Both the position numbers and the translations under genes were made by a program. A DNA stretch of 5,115 bases from Acetobacteraceae bacterium (GTDB taxonomy: Bacteria; Pseudomonadota; Alphaproteobacteria; Acetobacterales; Acetobacteraceae). The notes under the pieces are model-generated. The model was given only the letters and a program-made list of their open reading frames with translations, had not been told where the DNA came from and made no database searches. Positions 1 to 4,944 of this stretch are shown piece by piece (positions within the stretch are counted from its first letter, which is position 1; each line of letters begins with the position of its first letter). The stretch is from positions 1-5,115 of the forward strand of contig CANFIE010000320.1 in assembly GCA_947446625.1 (NCBI GenBank), given 5' to 3'.

Positions 1-240
1 GAGAATCTCAAACAGCTTCTGGTGCCCGGCGGCTTCCTCTGCCTTGCGCAGCACAATGAAGTTCCAGGGCTGCCAGTTGAAGCAGCTGGCGCTCCAGCGC
101 GCCGCTTCCAGCAGGCTGTTCAGGGCCGAGGCGCTGACCGGCGTTTCCAGGTAGCTGCGCGGGCTCCAGCGGCGGCGGAAATTGGCTTCAATCGGGTGCT
201 CGGCGGGGGATTCGCGATCCGGCGGGGTGGCAAGCTGCAT
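1..240 (-). CDS. Nitroreductase-family flavoprotein, N-terminal part (runs off left edge)
   Basis: This is the first 80 codons of an open frame that continues past the left edge. The visible protein has the N-terminal signature of the FMN-dependent nitroreductase superfamily. RRRWSPRSY at residues 22-30 is the conserved Arg/Ser segment that in this family contacts the FMN phosphate. An EAARWSASCFNWQPWNFIV stretch follows at about 45-63 and matches the family's helix and strand EAxRxAPSxxNxQPWxF. Such enzymes reduce nitro groups, quinones or enoate-like substrates with NAD(P)H in the cytoplasm; the substrate cannot be told from this part. The ATG at 240 is supported by GGAGAT six bases upstream (247-252). 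The gene follows the solute-binding protein gene by 15 bp on the same strand, so it is probably the next gene of the operon. Family assignment is fairly sure; its link to sugar-acid catabolism is unknown. Confidence 0.85.
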   Translation of the reverse strand, partial: MQLATPPDRESPAEHPIEANFRRRWSPRSYLETPVSASALNSLLEAARWSASCFNWQPWNFIVLRKAEEAAGHQKLFEIL

Positions 241-246
241 GGTGTT

Positions 247-252
247 ATCTCC
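247..252 (-). promoter_or_regulatory. Ribosome binding site of the nitroreductase gene
   Basis: On the minus strand this reads GGAGAT, six bases before the ATG at 240. It lies in the 15-bp gap after the stop codon of the solute-binding protein gene. It supports the chosen start and suggests independent ribosome loading within the same transcript. Confidence 0.6.
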
Positions 253-255
253 AGT

Positions 256-1218
256 TCACTGTTGCGGAATATTGGCGCTCAGCACCAGGCGGCGGGCGCG
301 GTCGATCTCCACCTCCACCAAGGCGCGGGCGGCGTCGGGCGTGCTCACAATGGGGGAAAGGCCAAGCCCTTCCAGCTTCGCGCGCAGGGCGGGGTCGGTC
401 ATCAGCCGGGCCAGCTCGGCCTGCAAGCGCCACAAAATGGAAGCATCGGTCCCCCCGGGGAAGCCAATGGCGTACCAGGTGGCTTGCAGAAAGCCCTCCA
501 CGCCTTCCTCCTGCGCCGTGGGTACCTCGGGCAGGCCAGGGAAGCGCCGGGCGGTGGTGGCCACCAGGGCACGCGCCTCGCCGGCCCGCACCTGGGGCAG
601 CACGGCGGCGGCGGTCTCCATCACCAGTTGCACATCGCCGCGCCGCAGCGCCACCAGGGCGGCCGGGGTATCCCGATAGGGTACATGGGTCAGCCGGGTG
701 CCGGTGGCGGCCTGCAAGGCCTCGGCGGCGAAGTGCTGGGTGCTGCCCACCCCCACCGTGGCCAGGTTCAGCCCGCCGGGCTGGGCGCGGGCGGCTTGCA
801 GCATGGCGCGCAGGCTGGGCCAAGGGGCGTTGGGCGCCACCAGCAGCACCAGCGCCATGCTGGCCACCACGGTGGCCGGCACCACATCCACCAGCGGGTC
901 ATAGGGCAGCCGGCTGAAGATCGCCGCGCTGGCGGCGAAGCCGTTGTTCAGCAGCATCATGGTGCTGCCATCGGGCCGGGCATGCGCCAGGGTTTCGGCC
1001 GCCAGGGTGCCGCCGGCGCCGGGCTTGTTCTCCACCACCACCGGCTGGCCCAGCGCCCGGGCCAGTTCCGGCGCCAGCAGCCGGGCCAGAATATCGGTGG
1101 TGCCACCTGGGCCAAAGCCCTGGATGAAGCGAATCGGCCGCTCCGGCCAACCCTGCGCCCGCGCCGCGCCAGCCCAGGGCAGGGCGGCGCCAGCGGCCAG
1201 CAGCGCGCGCCGCCGCAT
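256..1218 (-). CDS. Bug/TctC-family periplasmic solute-binding protein
   Basis: The 320-residue protein has the usual length and layout of a Bug (TctC-like) substrate receptor of tripartite tricarboxylate transporters. An export signal occupies residues 1-21: a basic MRRR start, a hydrophobic Ala/Leu core, and an ARA cleavage site before QGWPERPIRFI. The RRRALL start is weakly Tat-like; Sec export is equally possible. Family motifs follow: GFGPGGTTD at 34-42, the first ligand loop; VVENKPGAGG at 61-70; GVGSTQHFAAE at about 156-166; and THVPYRD at 177-183. Bug proteins bind small carboxylates in the periplasm. No TctA or TctB membrane subunit lies nearby, so this is an orphan receptor, as is common in bacteria with large Bug families. 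Its ATG shares one base with the otnC stop (TGATG), which suggests translational coupling. Its place directly after otnK and otnC suggests a sugar-acid ligand; that is inference. Confidence 0.92.
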   Translation of the reverse strand: MRRRALLAAGAALPWAGAARAQGWPERPIRFIQGFGPGGTTDILARLLAPELARALGQPVVVENKPGAGGTLAAETLAHARPDGSTMMLLNNGFAASAAIFSRLPYDPLVDVVPATVVASMALVLLVAPNAPWPSLRAMLQAARAQPGGLNLATVGVGSTQHFAAEALQAATGTRLTHVPYRDTPAALVALRRGDVQLVMETAAAVLPQVRAGEARALVATTARRFPGLPEVPTAQEEGVEGFLQATWYAIGFPGGTDASILWRLQAELARLMTDPALRAKLEGLGLSPIVSTPDAARALVEVEIDRARRLVLSANIPQQ

Positions 1219-1853
1219 CAGCCGAAGGTCCCCAGCAAATCGTTAATCTCCGCCGGGGTCAGCAAGCGCGCATTCTGCCCGCGCAGCATCAGTGCCAGCT
1301 TGGCGGCTTCCTCCAACTCCTCGGCGGCATACACCGCGTCGTCCAGCGTCTTGCCGCTCACCACCGGGCCATGATTGGCCAGCAGCACCGCCCGCGCATC
1401 CTTGGCGGCGGCGGCGATATCCGCCTCCATCGCCGCATCGCCGGGCCGATAATACTTCACCACCGGCAGCCGCCGCCCCACCCGCATCACGAAGTAGGGC
1501 GTCAGCGGCGGTATCGGCGCGTCCTCGCCCGGTGCCGCCAGGCAGGCAATGGCGGTGGCCTGGGTGGAATGCAGGTGCACCACCGCCCCGGCGTCCGGCC
1601 GCGCCTCCAGGAAGGCCCGATGCATGAACACTTCCTTGCTCGGCTTGTCGCCGCCCACATGCCGGTACTGCCGGTCCAGCTTGGAAATCCGCGCCGGGTC
1701 CAGCCGCCCCAGGCAGGAATTGGTCGGGGTCATCAAGAACCCGTCCTCCAGCCGCACGCTGATATTCCCGGCCGAGCCCACCGAATACCCGCGTGCGAAC
1801 AGCGAAGCGCCATGCTCCGCCAGCCGCTCCCGCAGCCGTGCTTCCTCAGACAT
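1218..1853 (-). CDS. otnC: 3-oxo-tetronate 4-phosphate decarboxylase OtnC (class II aldolase family)
   Basis: This 211-residue cytoplasmic protein of the class II aldolase/adducin family is predicted to decarboxylate 3-dehydro-4-phosphotetronate to dihydroxyacetone phosphate and CO2, the step after OtnK. Numbering from the ATG at 1853, the sequence shows the GSAGNIS phosphate-binding loop (about 26-32), a TPTNSCLGRLDP segment (42-53), the SKE motif with the likely catalytic and metal-site Glu74, the zinc pair HLH (His93, His95) and NHGPVVSG with the third zinc histidine (His161). These fit the four-ligand pattern of fuculose-phosphate aldolase relatives. Length is normal for OtnC. A GTG at 1886 would add 11 residues, but these lie wholly inside otnK and have no family character. 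From 1853 the gene overlaps otnK by 8 nt, typical of coupling; no strong ribosome site precedes it. Adjacency to the kinase separates it from araD-like or fucA-like aldolases. Confidence 0.88.
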   Translation of the reverse strand: MSEEARLRERLAEHGASLFARGYSVGSAGNISVRLEDGFLMTPTNSCLGRLDPARISKLDRQYRHVGGDKPSKEVFMHRAFLEARPDAGAVVHLHSTQATAIACLAAPGEDAPIPPLTPYFVMRVGRRLPVVKYYRPGDAAMEADIAAAAKDARAVLLANHGPVVSGKTLDDAVYAAEELEEAAKLALMLRGQNARLLTPAEINDLLGTFG

Positions 1854-3102
1854 GTTCAAACGCCCGCAGGAAGAAGTCCCGGTCACCGAAATTGCCGCTC
1901 TTCAGCGCCAGATGCATCCCCACCGGCTCGGCGAAGGTCCAGGGCACGCCGGGGGCAATCTCCGGCCCAATGCGCAGTGCCGCCACGCCCAGCTGCGTCA
2001 CCACGGCGCCCGAGGTTTCTCCCCCCGCCACCACCAGCCGCTTCACCCCAAGCGTCACCATATGCGCGGCAATGGCGGCCAGGGTTTCTTCCACCAGCGC
2101 GCCGGCGGCATCGCGCCCCAGCCTGGCCTGCAAGGCCGCCACCTTCTCGGGCGTGGCGCTGGCCGCCACCAGCACCGGCCCGCTCTCGCCCAGCGTGGCG
2201 TCCAGCCAGGCCGTGGCCTGCGCCACCAGCGCCGCCACATCCGGCGTGGCCAGCACGTCCAGCTCCAGCGTCGGCATATGGTCCCGCGCAAAGCCAATCT
2301 GCGCCAGCGTCGCCCGGCTGCACGAACCCGCCAGCACCGCGGCCCGGCCCTGCATCGGCGGCAGCGCGGCGGCGCTGTCACCGCGTTCCGGCAGCAGCCC
2401 CTTGGCGCGGAAATTCGCCGGCAAGCCCATGGCCACGCCACTGCCGCCCGTGATCAGCGCATGGTCGGCGGCGGCCTCGCCAATCGCCATCAGATGCTGG
2501 TCGGTCACCGCATCCACAATGGCGTAGCGCCGGCCACCTTCCTTCAACTGCCCCATGGCGCGCTTGATCGCCTGCGCCCCCTGTTCCACCGTGGCGAAGT
2601 TCACCAGCCCCACGCTGCCCTCGGTCTGCCGGCTCAGCACCCGCACCAGGTTGGCGTCGGTCATCGGCGTCAGCGGATGCTTCTCCATCCCGCTCTCATT
2701 CAGCAGCGCCCCGCCCACGAACAGATGCCCCTGGAACACCGTGCGCCCATTGGTGGGGAAGGCCGGATTGGCCAGCGCAAAGCCGCAGCCCAGCCGCTTC
2801 ACCAGCGCATCCGCCACCGGGCCGATATTGCCGGCGTCGGTGGAATCAAACGTCGAGCAGTACTTGAAGAACAACTGCCGCGCCCCGCCGGCCAGCAGCG
2901 CCTCGGCGGCGGCCAGGCTTTCCGCCACGGCCTGCGCCACCGGGCTGGTGCGGCTTTTCAGCGCCACAATCACCACATCGGCCTCGGGCAGCGGCCCGGT
3001 CGGCACGCCAATAACCTGCACGGCCGTCATGCCGCCCTTCACCAGCGTATTCGCCAGGTCCGTCGCCCCGGTAAAATCATCCGCGATGCAACCGAGCAGC
3101 AT
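1846..3102 (-). CDS. otnK: 3-oxo-tetronate kinase OtnK (four-carbon acid sugar kinase, formerly DUF1537)
   Basis: This 418-residue cytoplasmic kinase is predicted to use ATP to phosphorylate 3-oxo-tetronate at C4, feeding OtnC. The N-terminal substrate domain starts with MLLGCIADDFTGATD (residues 1-15), the hallmark of the family. It also has KYCSTFDSTDAGNIG (about 80-94), the OtnK-type form of the substrate loop, and NPAFPTNGRT (112-121). The C-terminal nucleotide domain has a linker LITGGSGVAMGLP (about 216-228), AGSCSRAT (258-265), the glycine-rich VAGGETSGAVV (358-368) and GPEIAPGVPW (379-388), ending with a LKSGNFG motif (400-406). Length matches the family. Two ATGs six bases apart compete as start. 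GGGAGG directly abuts the one at 3108 but stands six bases before the one at 3102, so 3102 is preferred. It sits 12 bp after the cupin gene and overlaps otnC by 8 nt. OtnK rather than related kinases (DtnK, LtnK) is inferred from the motif style and the otnC neighbour. Confidence 0.92.
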   Translation of the reverse strand: MLLGCIADDFTGATDLANTLVKGGMTAVQVIGVPTGPLPEADVVIVALKSRTSPVAQAVAESLAAAEALLAGGARQLFFKYCSTFDSTDAGNIGPVADALVKRLGCGFALANPAFPTNGRTVFQGHLFVGGALLNESGMEKHPLTPMTDANLVRVLSRQTEGSVGLVNFATVEQGAQAIKRAMGQLKEGGRRYAIVDAVTDQHLMAIGEAAADHALITGGSGVAMGLPANFRAKGLLPERGDSAAALPPMQGRAAVLAGSCSRATLAQIGFARDHMPTLELDVLATPDVAALVAQATAWLDATLGESGPVLVAASATPEKVAALQARLGRDAAGALVEETLAAIAAHMVTLGVKRLVVAGGETSGAVVTQLGVAALRIGPEIAPGVPWTFAEPVGMHLALKSGNFGDRDFFLRAFEHV

Positions 3103-3108
3103 GGTCAT

Positions 3109-3114
3109 CCTCCC
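3109..3114 (-). promoter_or_regulatory. Ribosome binding site that decides the otnK start
   Basis: The minus strand reads TAA-GGGAGG-ATGACC-ATG. The cupin stop codon abuts a strong Shine-Dalgarno hexamer. That hexamer touches the first ATG (3108), which leaves no spacer, but stands six bases from the second ATG (3102), an ordinary spacing. The protein from the second ATG begins MLLGCIADDFTG, as family members usually do. Confidence 0.75.
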
Positions 3115-3591
3115 TTACAGCGGCGTGCCGTCTTTCCGGCTGTAGCGCCATTTGCCGTCATCGCCCATTTCGCCCGCCAGGTCATCATCCGGATAGGTGG
3201 TAACATCCCCCCGGCTGCGGTCGCCCACTTCCAGCAGCACCACGGGCAGGGCGCTGCGATTCACCAGGCAATGGGCATTGCCACCCCCCGCCCGAAACCC
3301 CGCGCACATGCCCGGGCCCAGCGTCGTCTCCCCGGCATCGGTCACCAGAACGGGGTGGCCCTGCAGCACATACACAAACTCATCCTGCCGCGCATGCCTG
3401 TGCCGCATGCTGGAAGCCGCGCCCGGCGCCAGCGTGGTCAGGTTCACGCCGAAATTCACCAGCCCGAACACATCACCCAGCGCCTGCTTTTCCCGCCCCG
3501 CCACGCGGCGGGCCAGGTCGGGCGGGTAGCCATTGCTGCGGGTGCGCGGCACCACATCGGCGGCCACAACCGCGGCGGGGGTTTCAGCCAT
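3115..3591 (-). CDS. Small single-domain cupin, metal-binding type
   Basis: This 158-residue cytoplasmic protein holds one cupin barrel. Motif 1 runs from Gly57 to Gly78 with His64, His66 and Glu71 as metal ligands. Motif 2 follows at about 94-111 with His107 and Asn111. All four usual metal ligands are thus present. The position where the textbook motif has proline in motif 2 is Arg100 (GFRAGGGNAH). A conserved-looking N-terminal arm (GYPPDLARRVAGREKQALGD, about 21-40) precedes the barrel, and the tail carries TTYPDDDL and a GKWRYSRKDGTPL end. No substrate can be named; such cupins may be isomerases, dioxygenases or ligand sensors. It is the first gene of the otnK operon, 12 bp upstream of otnK, so a role in handling the same acid sugar, for example isomerisation or binding, is possible. 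The ATG at 3591 has AGGGAG seven bases upstream. Confidence 0.88.
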   Translation of the reverse strand: MAETPAAVVAADVVPRTRSNGYPPDLARRVAGREKQALGDVFGLVNFGVNLTTLAPGAASSMRHRHARQDEFVYVLQGHPVLVTDAGETTLGPGMCAGFRAGGGNAHCLVNRSALPVVLLEVGDRSRGDVTTYPDDDLAGEMGDDGKWRYSRKDGTPL

Positions 3592-3598
3592 GCCTATT

Positions 3599-3604
3599 CT
3601 CCCT
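3599..3604 (-). promoter_or_regulatory. Ribosome binding site of the cupin gene
   Basis: The minus strand reads AGGGAG seven bases before the ATG at 3591. It supports that start and, by its strength, good translation of the first gene of the operon. Confidence 0.7.
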
Positions 3605-3624
3605 CTACCCTCCTACTGCAGCAC

Positions 3625-3631
3625 AAGGGAG
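3625..3631 (+). promoter_or_regulatory. Ribosome binding site of the Rid-family gene
   Basis: AAGGGAG stands five bases before the ATG at 3637. It fixes the start of the Rid-family gene even though the reading frame stays open far upstream through the opposite strand of the cupin and otnK genes. Confidence 0.75.
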
Positions 3632-3636
3632 CGCAG

Positions 3637-4068
3637 ATGCAAAAGCAAGTCATCCAGGCCGGGGTGCCCGAAACCGGCGGCCCGTTCAACCTCTGCGTCC
3701 GGCACGGAGACATGATCTACGTCTCCGGCCTGCCGCCGTTTGAGGAAGAATACTGCGCCGCCCTGCGCGCCGCCCGCAGCCGGGGCGAACCGCCGCCGCC
3801 CTTCCCGGACGTGCCGTTTGAACATCAGGTCCGCGTGGTGATGAACCACCTGAAGCTGCTGGTGGAAGCCGCCGGCAGCAACATGGACTGCCTGCTGAAG
3901 GTCATCGTCTGGCTGAAGGACCAGAAGCAGCAGGAGCAATTCGACAAGATCTACCGCAGCTACTTCACCAGCCAGGCCACGCTGCCGGCCCGCACCCGCA
4001 TGCAGGCCGGCGCCACCCCCATGGGCTGCGCGCTGGAAGTGGAAGCCATCGGCTACGTGCCGAAGTAG
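3637..4068 (+). CDS. Rid (YjgF/YER057c/UK114) family protein
   Basis: This 143-residue cytoplasmic protein belongs to the Rid family, whose RidA members are trimeric enzymes that hydrolyse reactive 2-iminoacids or enamines to 2-oxoacids and ammonia; other branches act in catabolic pathways. Visible family marks are IYVSGLPP (27-34), a VEAAGSNMDCLLKVIVWLKD block (76-95), LPARTR (116-121) and a final ALEVEAIGY (132-140). Compared from memory with E. coli RidA (128 residues), Gly31, Arg119 (its Arg105) and Glu134 (its Glu120) are kept, while Tyr17 is Phe17. About 15 extra residues, rich in Arg and Pro (PPPP at 52-55), lie after GLPP and account for the whole length difference. The gene is divergent from the cupin operon and ends 9 bp from the methyltransferase end. 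Family membership is secure; RidA deaminase activity itself is less so, so no symbol is given. Confidence 0.9.
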   Translation: MQKQVIQAGVPETGGPFNLCVRHGDMIYVSGLPPFEEEYCAALRAARSRGEPPPPFPDVPFEHQVRVVMNHLKLLVEAAGSNMDCLLKVIVWLKDQKQQEQFDKIYRSYFTSQATLPARTRMQAGATPMGCALEVEAIGYVPK

Positions 4069-4077
4069 CGCTGCGGA

Positions 4078-4944
4078 TCACCGCCCCGCCGGCAACGCCA
4101 GAAAGTCGCGGTGCCCCACGCGCACCGCGGCCCGGCCCTGCGCCGCCAGCGCCAGCCGCTGCTCGCGCCAGGCCTCAATCCGCCACGCCTCGCGCCGCTC
4201 CTGGCTCAAGGCGGCGGCGGCGTGGCCCATAGCCAGCTCGCTGCTCATATGCGTCTCGCCGCGCCGCACCACCCAGTCGCTCGGCGCCGTCTCCACCGCA
4301 AAGCCGCGTGCCGAAAACGCCCGCTGCATCTCGGCCACCGCGGCGGCGCCCAGCGCCCGGCCGCCAAAGCCCTTGTCACGCCCCTGGTCCCGCGCAAAGC
4401 CGCGCGCCACCAGCGCATCACCCGGCAGCGGCGGCTGAAACCGGTCGCGCCCGGTCACGTTCAGCGCGGCATAAAACGGCACGCGCAGCGCCGCCGCCAT
4501 CCGCTCCACCCAGGCGCCCGAAACCAGATCGCACAGCGCCGAACACACCACCGCATCGGTATTGGCCAGCGGCAGGTTGCGCGGTGCATCGGCCAGGTCG
4601 GCGATAATCGCCTCCACCCGCCAGGCGCCACCCGGCGCATGCACCAGCATCGTCTTCTTGTTCGGAAAGGTCACCTTCAACCCCACCGTCTCGGCGCGGT
4701 CGGCAATGGTATCGAAGGCCGCCTCGGTCATCTCGCGGTTCTGGTCCACCAGTGTCCAGGCCTGCGCCCGGCCGATGCGCGGCGCCAACCAGCGAAACAG
4801 GCTGCCCGTGCCCGCGCCCAAATCCAGCATGCGTGGCCGCGCCGGCAGCCGCGCCAGCAGCGCCTGCGCCAATGCCTCGCTGCGCGCCATGGCGTCGAAC
4901 GGCTCGCGCAGGTCCAGCCAGTCGAGTTCGAATTCCTCGCTCAT
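4078..4944 (-). CDS. Class I SAM-dependent methyltransferase
   Basis: This 288-residue soluble protein has the Rossmann-type methyltransferase fold in its first half. Motif I, MLDLGAGTGSLFRWL, lies at 39-53 and binds S-adenosylmethionine. The acidic end of strand 2 is in WTLVDQN (63-69, Asp67 for the ribose hydroxyls). ADLAD (115-119) and CSALCDLVSGAWVERM (134-149) stand in the later motif positions. The second half (FQPPLPGD, a WVVRRGETHM stretch at about 224-233, and a C-terminal Arg- and Trp-rich helical stretch) gave me no known substrate. The ATG at 4944 overlaps the TGA of the upstream glycosyltransferase-like gene as ATGA and has GGAGAG six bases upstream, so the two are surely co-transcribed and probably coupled. 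That pairing hints at modification of a glycan, glycolipid or small metabolite, but the acceptor is not known. It converges on the Rid gene, with 9 bp between stop codons and no hairpin terminator. Confidence 0.9.
   Translation of the reverse strand: MSEEFELDWLDLREPFDAMARSEALAQALLARLPARPRMLDLGAGTGSLFRWLAPRIGRAQAWTLVDQNREMTEAAFDTIADRAETVGLKVTFPNKKTMLVHAPGGAWRVEAIIADLADAPRNLPLANTDAVVCSALCDLVSGAWVERMAAALRVPFYAALNVTGRDRFQPPLPGDALVARGFARDQGRDKGFGGRALGAAAVAEMQRAFSARGFAVETAPSDWVVRRGETHMSSELAMGHAAAALSQERREAWRIEAWREQRLALAAQGRAAVRVGHRDFLALPAGR

Larger units (their letters stand above)
3592..3636. promoter_or_regulatory. Divergent spacer between the cupin operon and the Rid gene
   Basis: Only 45 bp separate the two opposing ATGs, and both ribosome sites lie within it, so at least part of each promoter must fall inside the opposite gene. 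I found no strong sigma-70-like pair. The best leftward candidate is weak: TTGCTT on the minus strand at 3648-3643 and TGTGCT at 3625-3620, 17 bases apart, with only three matches in each hexamer. A perfect AGGAGG on the minus strand at 3614-3609 lies 17 bases from the cupin ATG, too far to be its main ribosome site. No operator palindrome longer than the short CTGCAG (3616-3621) is evident. Confidence 0.35.

Noticed and set aside
22..1374. Long plus-strand open frame of 450 codons opposite the Bug and nitroreductase genes
   Set aside because: Its product is low-complexity Gly/His/Gln/Arg sequence with no domain. It lies antisense to genes with clear family motifs, ribosome sites and operon spacing, and is the expected shadow of GC-rich coding.
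1371..2453. Proline-rich plus-strand open frame of 360 codons
   Set aside because: Its composition (Pro, Arg, Ala runs) is that of the opposite strand of otnC and otnK in another frame; there is no ribosome site or domain.
3609..3614. Perfect AGGAGG as the ribosome site of the cupin gene
   Set aside because: It lies 17 bases from the ATG; the AGGGAG seven bases away is better placed.
1549..3636. Possible large protein fused to the N-terminus of the Rid protein
   Set aside because: The extra part is antisense to three real genes and shows no family motif. A strong ribosome site and the start of homology coincide at 3637.
3592..3636. Riboswitch, small RNA or operator in the divergent spacer
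   Set aside because: Forty-five bases, mostly taken up by two ribosome sites, leave no room for a structured leader, and no extended palindrome is visible.
4069..4077. Bidirectional terminator between the convergent Rid and methyltransferase genes
   Set aside because: The gap is only 9 bp, and I see no stem with a T-run in it or just beside it on either strand.
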